The notes under the pieces were generated by a model. The model was not told the DNA's origin. It did no database searches and was given only the letters and a program-made list of their open reading frames with translations. Shown here piece after piece: positions 22,880 through 35,600 of a stretch of DNA of 64,000 nt (position 1 is the first letter of the stretch; every line of letters starts with the position of its first letter). Both the position numbers and the translations under genes were made by a program. The DNA comes from Enoplolaimus lenunculus (lineage: Eukaryota > Nematoda > Enoplea > Enoplida > Thoracostomopsidae), in NCBI GenBank assembly GCA_030248215.1, contig JASANG010000959.1, positions 1 to 64,000 of the forward strand, written 5' to 3'.

Positions 22880-25800
22880 CGATCGATACATATATTCCTA
22901 GCTAGGATCCAGAGGGGGTCGATGTGCGCCCACCATCAGAAATTTTTTCGATAAAAAAATGATAACGTCTCTTTTACCTTGCAAAAAATTACTTTTGTGC
23001 AACGAAAATGTTGTTTGGTTTTCGCTCGCTCACTCGTATGAGGTTTTTTACAATATATACTTTTGCGCCGTTAACGTCAAAAAAACTCCGGTTCCGTGAC
23101 ATTATATATTGTCGTGGTTAGCTTGGAATATCTTACCATTCGTTCTCCGATTGCGTTGACATGGCGTGACCCAAAAGTTACTAATATTACAGAAAATAAG
23201 TTTAAAACTGAAGTCATTCTGCAAGACAAAATGTGCACCATTTAAGTTCTGAGGAAACATGTTATTCTGCCGACTTTAAATGCGCATGCTTTTGTCAGGT
23301 TGAAAGTACAAAATCTGGTGATCTTGTGAACTACTTGCAAAGCGCTTTCCGTTCCTGTTTTGAAATAAGCATTTATATCGATGTTAAAATTATTTTAACT
23401 GTGGAAAATTTGAATGTCCGGAAGAAGATGCATTTTATATATTCGCTTTATTAATAGTGCATTTTATAAATTCCGAAAACATTGAGTTACGCTTTGGTTA
23501 ATACTTAGGCTCAGGAATATGCTTATACTGCTATTTTACTGCCCTGTTCTATACACTGGTCGGGGAAAGGCATACATGTCAATACAAAATGCGAAGTACC
23601 TATCCTCGATTGAACGTTATAATAAAAGGTAGAAAAAACTAACAACATTCATGTATATGCATTCTGCAGGATTGAAATTCTACTATCAAACAAAAAAAAT
23701 TCTATTTCAAATATTTAATCAAATTAGAAGTTCAAAATTGGTTTGCGTCAAGCAACCTTGATGAATCGACTCAACAAAACAAAACGCTTTTTTGCGTTTG
23801 GAAACAAGCATTTATATTGATGCCAAACTAACATTTTAATAAAATGCACAGTGCGAAAAATGGTGAGTTAAATTGACTCTCTACGAAATAGACTTTTCCA
23901 GGCTACACAAACTGAGTAAAAATTCGGCTCCGCCAGAGGCAAATTCGACTCACTGTGCAAAAAAAATCACATATAACCATTTTGATGCGCAATCGATAGA
24001 CTTTCGATATTTAAGAGAAAAGCGTTTTGAAAGATGCTATTGGAATCGAAAAATGCTTTAAAAATAGCATTTTATTTTTAAACCGATTACTAAATCTGTA
24101 ATGATCAATGAAAGATATCTTCAATTAATAGCCTATAGCCAGATTTTTGAAGACGTTGAGGGCCCCGTAGCGAGAGGGGGGCAGGTGGGGACGCAGCCTC
24201 TTCTGGAAAAAATTTGCCCCATCTAGAAAATTTTTAACCTTGCTTAAAAGTCATTAGAAACCCTTGAATGCCGCTCCTAAAAAATTTTAGCATCCCGTAG
24301 GAAGATGAGCTGGTTACGGGTCTGAGACGTTGCCTCATATGCACTTCATAAAATATTAACAAAACCAGTATTGTATATGTTCAAAATTGCAAATATATAC
24401 ACGCAGCCAATGTTACATCATTGACGATCAATTCAAATTTAAGAGTTTACGTTTAAATCTGGGTCACATAAACTATTATTTATATGCCATTACTATAGTA
24501 TCTACTCGAATTTGTAGAAAACTAAACTAGGCGGACAATTTAAAAATAAACGTTGGGAAAGTTGACCTTATTTGTTCCTACAATGACTACAACAGGAGGG
24601 ACAGAACGAATAATATTCCAAATTTCTTAATAAACACGAAAATAGTACAGTTTTAGCAGAATTTAAAACAAGTTTTTGGACTCAAAAAATTTGTGTTTAT
24701 ATGAAATAGCCAAAGTTCTGGTACGCCACATACACTCAAAATAATATTTGTGAGATTTAAGAAAAAATTTCTTACATTTAAGAAATATAATTAACAAGGT
24801 GCACTTGAAAAGTTATTTCTGTTATAGCAGAAAAGGTTTCAGAAAAGTTTTTAAATAAAGTCTGAAAATAAACGTTTCCAGTTATTTTTTGAAAAAATGG
24901 CTTAAATCTCAGAAAAACTTGTCATATTTGCCACAGAAAATACTTTTCTGACTACATTTAGAAATACTTTTTTGTGCGTATAAGGTTTCTATAGTAAACA
25001 ATTAGGTAAGCTTCAAGTACATGCTGTATGCACAAGATGATGCTTTTGCTTTACTTTGAGCCTTCAAATTTATTTTTTACCGACTCTTTATATCTTAGTT
25101 GGTTTCTGAATCGTACTAAGAAAAAATACAAAAAACAGTCGCGTTATAAAATTAAATGTGTAAAACCGGATATGCGTTTTCGCTTCCGGTAAGAATCAAT
25201 GTCCGTTTTTGTTTAATCCTTTTTTTGCAAAATAATCTAAAAGTTCGTTTTGAGAAAAGCGAAATATTCAGTTTATTGATTTCACCGCTAGGAGCTGAAC
25301 GACTATCTTCCTTTGTTCAAAAACTGTTCCTCTAATTTTTAGTACTGATGTAACTGTCATAGCCTTTAAAATCAGGGCATTTCCATACATAACTGATTTA
25401 AATTCGTGACGTTCGTTGATAACAATTAAGAAGTTAAAAATGAACGCAAATTAATGAAAAATAATATTAACAACACTAACAGTAAATGTAACGAGAGAAA
25501 AAACTCATATGAACGTGTCTAAACAGTGCAAAATGCTCAAAGTACACATCGTTAAATTGGACTTCGAACGAAATTGACTGAATTTAAAAACAAGTGAAAA
25601 GAACAGAAGCAGGGTGCCAGCGGTGTTTATAAATACCGCAGCTGGAGGTTCAAATATTTTGCCGGAGCCGAAAAATTATGAAGCAAATACATTATAGCTA
25701 AACTCACGTTAACTTGACTGAATTTGAGCACAAAGGCTACGTAAAGCGGTCTCAAAAAAGTTTTCTCATTTTTCCGGAATAATCTGCCCTGGTTTCAATA

Positions 25801-26100
25801 GTGAATTGCTTGTGAGTTTGAGGTTCGAGGGGAAGTCACATGTCCTGATTCTAGAGTCCTCGAAATCGTGAGGGGTTCAGTGAGGAAAAGCTTTTTCATT
25901 GTGGGGGTAATGAAAAAGTTCAAAACCTGGGTGCAATACCATTTCACAACAAATAATTCGAACCAATCAAATTCATGGTTTCGTTAAAACCTGTCCGTCA
26001 TACCTTGTTATTTACTTTACGACTCTGGCGGTAGCGGAATGAAATTTATGTTTACTCGATAGCATCATGATGGGCTACATTGATACAGCATATGCTACTA
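22880..26100. other. Intergenic or 5'-intron DNA of the lipocalin paralogue, no exon found
   Basis: The missing 5' exon(s) of the minus-strand lipocalin should lie here or further up, but I found no signal peptide or matching donor. Repeats seen: TTAGGC fragment (23490-23560), palindromic MITE (23854-23960), GTAGCCAGCTCACC-family copy (24140-24325), a MITE (24733-24978), and a GTGTAACCGGATATCCG-family fragment (about 25160-25230). Confidence 0.5.
24733..24978. mobile_element. MITE, ACTCAGAATAATATTTCTGAG family (copy 2)
   Basis: Colinear with the 12308-12538 copy over its full length (shared AATTAACAAGG, GCACTTGAAAAG, AATAAAGTCTGAAAA). Confidence 0.75.
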
Positions 26101-26124
26101 AATTGGAAAGCACTGCTTCTGGCC

Positions 26125-28300
26125 CGTCGCTCTGATCCAGTAACGCGGCCGGGTAAATGTTTAATGCCCCACCCAAGTACTGTTATAAAACCGATTATGC
26201 AAATCAATACAATTACTACACGCAGAGTATGTCCTAATTGGCGTAGCCTTATCCAACCCGTCCTGTGCGCTTATGCCTAGATTCTATTTAGTCTAGCCAC
26301 AAGTCTGCGTCGCCAAAATCTCCGGTAATCTTCCCCAAGTTTTCCAAAAACTATGCGTTTCCCTAGTATTCCCTAAGGTTCCCCAAATCACTCTATAAAC
26401 GACAGCACCACAGTGCTGTAAAACTGCAATCGCGCTATACGCAAACTAAGCAAAATAACACATCGTTCCTTTCCTTCACATTAGACTTCCGTGGCTCCTA
26501 TTAAATTAAATTAACTTCCAATAACCGTAAGATCCGCTAACTGATCCAACACCGTGTAAGTTTCCAAAAAACGTATAAATTCAGTGAACCGTAAGAAATT
26601 CGCGAAATGCCAGTATCATCGCCAGATCAAAACTATAGCTGAATACCGACAAAACAAATAATTTTCATTTTCTTTTTATTATTATTCTTTTTGCCGGATA
26701 AAACAAATAATGTGCAAAACTGCCGGACCAACACCCAAATGACCCAGCGTCCCAACAGTCCGTTACGTCGCTCCATTATGGGTTATCCACGTAATACTGT
26801 CTACGTTACTGTAAAAAATTGTCCACACACCTGGTTTTAAAGGCGGGACAATACGACAATGTCCTTATAAAGACTTAAACAGAATGTGTAATTAGCTAGT
26901 TTGTTTTTGTAGCAGGCCCTTCGAAGGGACAAAGGACAATGTAGGTACTGTCTGGACACAGTGTCTGACAGTACGACTTGCTTCGAACAGACCCTGTATA
27001 ATCACTCAGCAAAGCTCCTTCCGACAAACTTTGTGTTATGAAATAAGTTGAGTCCCTTCTAACAGACTCTGGACAAAACAGTTTAGCATGGGTATGGACA
27101 GCAACGTGACCAAGCTTAGGTCGTTTAGAGAGAGTGCGAGTTGTCAGCAGGGTCTACACAGGATATGAGTGACATTTGGACATGTAATTTGGAAGCAATA
27201 AGACTACAGAGTTTAGTGGCTCGTATGTGGGCAGAAGTGTTTACAGTAGCGTAGACAGTATAACGTGGATGACCCAGTAGCGTATTTCTTCCCATTAATA
27301 CATCAGGCCCCAACATACTGCAAAATGTCCAATTATATGTCACGCGTCTAACTGTTTCTCGTGTATTGATCAGTATTTCGGCCCCGGCGGTTGCGACCGT
27401 GTTGCTGTTGTGGCTGCTGTTGTCGTTCCAATTGCCGACTTTCCCGTATCTGTTGCTTTAGTAACACTAACGTGGTTAGTTTTGCTATTGGCAATGTGTC
27501 ATTCTATAACGAGGTTAGTTCGTTCGGAAAATTCGTGCAACCCTAACGGGATTAGAGAGCACAGCTTTTGGAAAACTTGGGGAAGATTACCGGAGATTTT
27601 GGCTTAGTAGACTTGTGCTTGACTAAATACAATCTAGGCATAAGCGCACAGAACGGGTTGGATAAGGCTACTGCCTATAAGAACCTATTTTTGGCGTCGT
27701 ATTAATTGTGTTCTATTGCATAATCGGTGTAATGGGTTATCCGCGTTAAAATACATGCAAATTTGAAGAAAAATGTCCCTCCCTTGTCGGTGCCCGCGTT
27801 GTTCCTATCCACTCCTTTCATACACTATCTGAGATGTAAATATGTTATTGTCTGAACTTTAGACAAGGAATATGCTCTAGGCATAAATATTTACTTGTCC
27901 TGACATCATTATCAGGAACTGTTATTGTCCATAGTTCGTCTGAAGGGACACAATTTTTTGCGTTGAATGATGCGTGTGAATGTGTGTGCACAGCGTGTGT
28001 TTCTAAATGTGGACTCGTGTAATCCGAAGTCCTGACATCCTACAGACAGTATGTATTTGTCCAGAGTCCTTTCCGACAGGGTCTAGACAATAAAAACTAT
28101 CTAAAGTACAGCTATGATACTGTACTTTGCCTACAGCTAGGATGTGTATTTTGATGCTGTTGCAAATGGGGTGGTTGAAACATTTATTACATCGGCGTGT
28201 GCATTTTAACGTGGAGGACCAATTATATCGGTACTTGGGTGGGCATTAAACGTTTGCCCGGCCGCGTTACAGAATCAGAGCGATAAGCTTGCATCGGGAT
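26125..28300. mobile_element. Large foldback element with long imperfect inverted arms
   Basis: Left arm 26125-26350 is inverted at 27535-27735 (ATCTCCGGTAATCTTCCCCA / TGGGGAAGATTACCGGAGAT; CCTTATCCAACCCGT / ACGGGTTGGATAAGG) and its outer part at 28235-28290 (GCGGCCGGGTAAATGTTTAA versus its complement). A further inner pair is 26775-26805 with 27243-27275. The right arm carries about 480 extra bp. GTCC / GGAC motifs recur inside. No transposase-like ORF is seen. Confidence 0.7.
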
Positions 28301-28309
28301 ACAGCAATA

Positions 28310-29630
28310 CAGAGTTCTGGTTTGGAATTGCGTAAAGCTAATAAACCACGAACTTCTGACATCCATGACGCTCCGACGAAACTTATATTTGAGTAAGATG
28401 GTTTGAGTAAAACGTTTTTTGTGTTTGTTAAAGTTCAGTACGCGCGACAGCTATCCACAGTAAGACCGATTCGTATTTGTTGTTCACGCTTCTATATCTA
28501 CTGGCAGCGTTTCAGTTAACACACAGCGCGCGTATTCCAGCACGATTTGTATACTTTAGTATGCAACCCTCACAAATTTTTCAGTTACTCAGTCAGCAAT
28601 TATCGTTCATAATAAAAGTTCCTAGCATACAAAGACGTTTACAACCAAGTGACAGCTCGACAAAATGATCAGAGATGTTTAAAACGAGTATTTGCTTTGC
28701 GAATTCACTTGTGAACATACAATGAAAGAAATATTTGAGTCAGCTAAAGTCTTGTATACATCACAACCTTGGACTTGAATTAGAATTTTGTCTAAAGTCC
28801 CAAACTGACTGAGAACTAAGTTTCACTTTTTGTATGAGTCTAACTGTGAAGGCCCCGATGTTTACACAGCAAATGCTTTTGCATTTAGTAATTTAGTGTA
28901 TACCTCTAATGTGTTAGCTAGTATTCTCTTAACAGAAGGCGGGTGCTGTATTGAGTGAAAGTTTTTTAAGTAAATTTGCCATTAAATTGAATTGGTATGT
29001 TTTTACATACCTTTAGCTGACTGGCATCAAGTCATTGTCGGTTTTTTGTTCAAATGTTCTTGGCCTAATGTTTTGTTTGGAATAGTCTGCATGAGAAACA
29101 GGGATGTATAGAATGCTGGAAATAGTCGACGATAAAAATAAGTAGATGGAGAGGAGGGCTGCGTGGCGTAGTGTTAGAGCGTTCGCCTAATGGTCTGGAG
29201 GCTTCAGACTTTGAAACCACCCACAGTCCTTTCTTCCAATTCAGACTGGCACTATCATTTTCGCATGTTGGAGCTTATATCAGTGCTTCTAATCAGAACC
29301 TGTTATCTGTGTTAAATCCGTATTTGAAAGAATTAATTTAAATGAACCGTTCCTACAAAGCTTTAACCGTTATATATTGTAGAAATCCTGTCAGTTCTTT
29401 AAGCACGTGTAAAATTTTGAATTTGCATTAACAAAAGTTATAATATCGGCACATCACTAGTCTGCATGAACGTTCCGTACTATATTTCTTTAAAGTTTAT
29501 TGTTGCGTATGGGAGTTCATCTTATATTTACACGATGAATTAACTTTTAGATGACACGGCCTTAGACAATGTAACTGAATTAGTGGTATATATACGTATT
29601 TTGCAGTAAGTAATAGACGCGTGGCTGGTT
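28310..29630. other. 5' flank of the NAPRT gene
   Basis: AT-rich without a supportable coding exon. TATTTTGCAG at 29597-29606, 30 bp before the NAPRT start, is a candidate acceptor for a trans-spliced leader or 5' UTR intron. An open stretch at 28477-28668 looks like a signal peptide but has no ATG. Confidence 0.4.
29155..29230 (+). tRNA. tRNA-like sequence (pseudo-tRNA or SINE head)
   Basis: TGGCGTAGTGTTAGAG is a good A box and GACTTTGAAACC a weak B box; GGGCTG and CAGTCC could pair as an acceptor stem. The T arm does not fold well, so this is more likely a relic than an active gene. Confidence 0.35.
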
Positions 29631-29635
29631 CTAAT

Positions 29636-32600
29636 ATGGCCAGTTACGATGCAAACGGGATTCCTTTTGCTTCCAGAAATTTGACTTTAATGACAGGTCA
29701 GTAATTTGTTACGTTAAATGCACGTAATATATTTCTGTTATCAGAGTTAAATATTTATTGCGCACTTTATTGAGTTTGGATATTCACTATTTAGTTCAAT
29801 AGAAAACTCAAGCTGCAGTATTATACTTTTAATATGTTTCAAAATGCTACAGTTCTATTACGTTTTGCCGTACCTTGTCGGTCGGAGTTATAATATAACT
29901 AGAGACTCGTTTTATTATTTTTGTATTGATATATACCTACGTACGCACATAACTAAAAGTTTATTTTATCAATTGTCAATAATGAATATTGTTTGGTATA
30001 TATGACAGATTTGTATCAAATCACAATGTGTTATGGGTATTGGAAATGTGGGAAGCATGAAGATACAGCCGTATTTGACGTATTCTTTCGCAATAATCCA
30101 TTTGGGGTAAGTTTGGCGGTATTCCATTTTCCCGTGGCAAGAAAGCTCCCAATATCAATTTAAGTTCACGTAGTAGGTAAGGTTTGGTTTATTAGACGTT
30201 TAGGTCATCAGTGGTGTATATACCTATTCTGTTGTAGGTACTAACTTTTGTTATATTGTAGGCAGGGTGGCACCTACTATTCGACCGGATCCGAATCCAT
30301 TGCAAATTTGCGGAATCCGAATCCGAATATGTATAATATGTTTCAGAATATCAACGCAGTACCAGCCTATTAACTTTTAAACGTTAATATATTTCGTTGC
30401 CCGACCTTAGTTTTAAGATTTGTAACCTAAAACAAAATTTTTTAATAATATTACAAGATACGTATTGAACATTTTTATTGTTTAAAAGTGAAAAAACGTA
30501 TTGCCGAACACTGTTGGATTTGGCTTTTGGATTCGGCTTTTTAGCAACCGAATCCGAATCCGAACCACAAGTTTTTGCCGAATCCGAACCGCAAGTTTTT
30601 GCCGAATCTGAATCCGAACCTTTGTTGCCACCCTTATTGTAGGTACTAACTTTTGTAACACGTAGTTCGTATTTCTGGGTGCGTTTTGAAGGTTACATCG
30701 TATATTTATGATTGCTGGCTTAACGGTTTGATTTCAGGGCGAATACACGGTATTTTGTGGCCTAACAGAGTGCATTGAAATCCTTCAATCTTTCTCTTTC
30801 ACCGAAAGTGGTAGGCATTTTGTTTCAAACCGTTTTATGCATGTGGCAGCTGCTTCTGTCATTACTAGAGCAGCACGCTTCTAGGTTTACCGTTTACGCT
30901 CGATTCAAATTGCAGTCAAATTAAATACATATTGTATACATGGATAAGCGCTTTGTGTAAGGAACAACGTTTGCTATATGCTTTAAATTAGAATGTAAAA
31001 CTTAAAAATTGCTATTTTGGTTCGACGTGCAATAAGAATGAACAGTTCATTTAAATCATAGTTCAAGCTTGAATCAGAAATCCGTCTACTCTCTGATTTA
31101 CAGATATCAACTACTTAAAGCAACTACTGCCTGAGTCAACCGAACGAGAATTTTACGAATACTTAGCATCAATCGATTGCAGATCAATCAAATTGTATGC
31201 AATTGACGAAGGATCAGTGGTATTCCCTCGTGTTCCGCTACTCAGTATTGAAGGTCCGTTAGCGGTGGCGCAACTACTAGAAACCATACTTTTGAATACT
31301 ATTAACTTCGCAAGGTATGTATGCAGTACCAGTATGCGATACAATGTGCACTGGAAAACGTTTGTAAGGTATTGAAGAATTAAATATCTGTACCCGAGAA
31401 TTTTATATTTATAACTATGTTCCGAAAAAGATATAAATGACTACGTTCATATTATAAATATATTTGGCCAGTGGTTTAGCCATTGTCTGGAAGCAAAATG
31501 TGATTTTTAATTTAATATATATTTAATTTTAGTTTAGTGTGCACAAATGCCTCGCGCTTTCGGCTAGCCGCTGGTGCCCAAAGCAAATTGTTGGAGTTTG
31601 GTCTCAGGCGTGCTCAAGGCCCGAACGGTGCAATGTGTGCTTCCAAGTATTGCTACATCGGAGGTTAGTAGAATGTTTGTGCTGTAGTTTAATACTCCAT
31701 GCGTCACCTGGTTGTGATAGATGCGCTGCTTCAGTATTTTCACGTACAGCGGTTGGAGCTGTGTTTCTTGGTCGCAGCTGTGTACTACATTAAGCCCAAT
31801 GTAAAGTTGAGATGGTATAAATGGGACTACATGTATTGAGCGAATTTCAACCTATTTACTGATAATATTGTTTAAATATATATATAAATATATATAATAT
31901 ATGTATATATATATATATATATAAATATACACACATATATATCTGGCTTCTCCACAGCTTGAAAATTTCCGCCGGGGGCGTTTCCTGGGGGCCCCCAGGA
32001 GTTTCCTGGGGGGCAGCTAATTTTGCTGGGGGCAGTTTTCCTGGGGCCCCCCAGATGATCTGGGGGGCAGGCTTAAAATTTTGCAAACCGACTTTTTAGA
32101 CCATTTTTTCATTCTAGACCGTGTTTCCAACTCAACGTAAGATTACTCATCGCTCAACATGACAAAAATTTCTCGCAAACGATAATAACAATAATTTTAA
32201 CTAATATTACGTATATACTGACAACTTAACCAGAAGTTGAAAGAAGCACAATTATATACAATATATATAATCTATAATTGAAACTGTGATTAATATATAT
32301 TTTGTATATTAGTCACAGTTTCAATTTATCATAAGGCTCAGGCGGGTTGAACTTGCTGCTGCAAGGTACTTTCGAATACTGTATGCCCTGAAACGGTCTT
32401 TATATAATTGTGCTTTTTCAGTTCATTATTGAATTCTATTAGTTACTACGGGTATTTGTAACGCTATTAAAAATTATGAGTACTCAGCGTAATATAATCA
32501 TATTTTGCTGAATGTCCGCCTCAAAAGAAGTCAAGGTCTTCACGTTTTAACATTGAAAATTTTTGACCTAGAAAAGTCCTGGGGGCCCCCCAAAAAAATT

Positions 32601-35600
32601 TGCTGGGGGGCGGCCGAAAATTCGCCGGGAGGCCTTTCCTGGGGGCGGCAAAATTTTCGCCGGGGGAAATGAAAATTTCGAAAAGTGCTGGGAGCCCCCC
32701 GCTGTGGAGAAGCCAGTATATATATTTAACAGGGTGCAACCGCAATTCCGGTTCCGGTAGAGAAATCCGGTATTTTTCAATATCCGGTTCCTGTAAAAAA
32801 TCCGGTATTTTTCACCGGAATTTTCCGTTATTTTCGGTATTAAAATTTTTTCTCATTCGAAATTTAAGAAAAACTGACATATTATTCTAACTTATTTTTC
32901 TAGAGCGTGTATTGCCAAAATTTTCAAATTGTGTCATACTTTATAATTGATAATACGTTTCCAGTTACTGCAAGATTTTCGCATCCTAAATGGTGTGTGT
33001 ACACCGTTAAAAGCGATAAAATAGCGTTAAAATGAATTTTTCGGTAATAAGAATTTTGTTTTCCGGTTCTGGTTCCCTCAAATATGCTGATCTTTGCATC
33101 TGTTGCGATGTGATTGTGACAGATGTTCTTCTACGTTTGTACCTCCCAGAATACAAAACTTAAAAGTCACATTTCTCTGTAGATGTAAGTTTTTTAGAGT
33201 TAAATATTCGTTTGTAAAGATTTTGAATGACATAAAGAATCGTATTGATAACACTTTAAAGCTATCGTTCAAAATTTTTTAAAATTTTCTAGGTTTTGAT
33301 TCTACAAGTAATGTAATGGCAGGGAAGACGTTTGGCATTCCGGTTAGCGGTACACACGCGCATTCGTTTGTGAACTCGTTTTCTTCATTAGATGACATTA
33401 AATCTCAGGACAGAGTAAGTGGCTTCGCACTTAGTATGTTTTGTTGCACTCTTGGGGAAAACTGCTGTCGTTGTAATACTAGGCCTTTTCAACTTGAAAG
33501 TGACAAATTGTGCAAAATACGCCTGAAGTCAACTCGCGTACGACATAGCACAGCAACGGACAGCGCCGGATGACATTAAACTTTTGGAAAGGTACAGCAC
33601 CACCCTATCGCTTTTCTCGCAAATTCGTACGTTGGAACAAACTCCGCGTGAATGTGTGATTTATGCCGTTGTGTTATATATATGTTTAGTTTGATGAGTC
33701 CTCCTCTTTCAAATTATTATAGTTTTAACATTTTGTGCTGTTTTGTGTTTAGTGTTGTTATTTTGCGCGTTATTGCAGCTTGTGGAATCAGCGGATTCGG
33801 TGAAAAGCATTGATTTTGTGGATTGTTCGTTGCGTTACCGAAAAGAACTCATGATCCATTTTCCGAAATTAAATCTAACTGAACTGAACGATGGCGAACT
33901 AGCGGCGTTTTGCATGTACGCCCGTGCGTTTCCAAACAGGTTCCTTGCACTTATCGATACCTATGATGTTCTCAAGTAAGTTGTGGTCTTGACGTTGAAC
34001 AACACAGTTTGTTGTCGGAAAAGTTATTTTGTAGTTTTTTGCTAAATTACCGGTCCAGTTCGGCCCTCTCCCACAGAGGACCTCTCACGCTACTCCTTTT
34101 CCTGCCAACCTCTGCTAACTTGACGTTTTGTAAAGCAGAGTTTATACCTGCATTGATGCATTGCGGCTGTAAACTCAATGTGAAGTTCTTCAGTTTTATT
34201 AAGTTTACCACAGATAATAAGCTATCTCTAATGTTATCTGTGAGTAAAGCAGATTCTAAGCTTGATTGAGTTCTAGAGTAGATATGATTTTTTACAGCAG
34301 ATTTACTATTTCAGTTTTTATGGCAAACTTGAGTTCGTTTTATTCCTATCAACCTGGTTTGAATTATACTTATATAAATGGAAACACAAAAACATTGGTT
34401 AGGGTCACCCTTAATCTTCGAAATAGCAAATTTAGATAAAACTAGTTAAGAACGCGTACAACGCTGCGATAAATTCTAAATTTTTAGCTTGTGATTTATA
34501 GCTCTGATGCTTTCTAAAAGCCACCCGAGTCATGAAGTCTCCGGGTTAAACCCAGGTGCACTTTCGCAGAAGCCCCTCCCACTCAAGTTTTTTAGTGAAA
34601 TGCCAGATCACTGAATGGTCGTGTCCGAATGATTATATTTTATGCAACAGTATTTCTAAACATTTTGTGTATTTTGAGCATGCTGGTTAATAACAGAAAG
34701 TAATACAATGATAACAGTGTGTAAGAAATATTTAGATGCGGCATTGTCAACTTTTGCGCTTGTGCTTTGGCTCTCAAAGAACTTGGATATCGTGCGGTTG
34801 GCGTTCGCATTGACAGCGGCGATTTAGCGTACCTGTCTAAAGAAGTGCGAAAAATGTTTGCTAAAATTGGAAATCACTACGGGATACAATGGTTTGAACA
34901 AATGTTTATTGTGGTTAGCAACGATATAAACGAAGATACTTTATATTCGCTGCAGAGACAAGTAAGCGTTCTGTGTTATACTGGCAGGTAATATTGTTCA
35001 GGTACTGGGATGTTTGTTGTTAATCACACTGCAATCTGTCTAACATAGGGCCGAGCAGAGCTGTTAGCGGTCTAAACTAAAATGTTTAGCTCATCGCTGT
35101 ATTGTTGATAATTTCGATATAGTGCGAACTTTCGAAACCATGATTAAAACGAAATTATTTTGAAAAACATTTTAAAGTGGTTATACAGTATTAAATAGAG
35201 ACAGTAGTGCCGAAATTGTTTTTTGCGTGTTGGATTTGTTTTCATGACCTTTGGTTTTATAGCATGTGCAATTTTCCGTCGTAATTGAGAAGTAAATGAA
35301 AATTGTGCCAGTTTTGCAACGTTTAATCGAGTTTTCAGGGTCATGAAATCAATTCATTCGGTGTTGGAACTCATCTGGTTACGTGCCAGAAACAGCCGGC
35401 CTTAGGATGTGTTTTCAAAGTAATCACTCAAGTATTTTTGTTCCTTGTATAGCTAGTTTAAATTGAGCGGTCATTGGTCAGAATAACGGTACATTCATGT
35501 TATTTATGTTGTCTTACAGTCATTGGCGGTCCCAGGATTTTATTTCGGACAGGACTGCCCAGTAGTTCGTTTTATTGTTATATCTTAATCTTAAATGTGC

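Noticed and set aside
28477-28668. Signal-peptide-like frame (LLFTLLYLLAAFQLTHS)
   Set aside because: No ATG start and no acceptor that would join it to an upstream exon.
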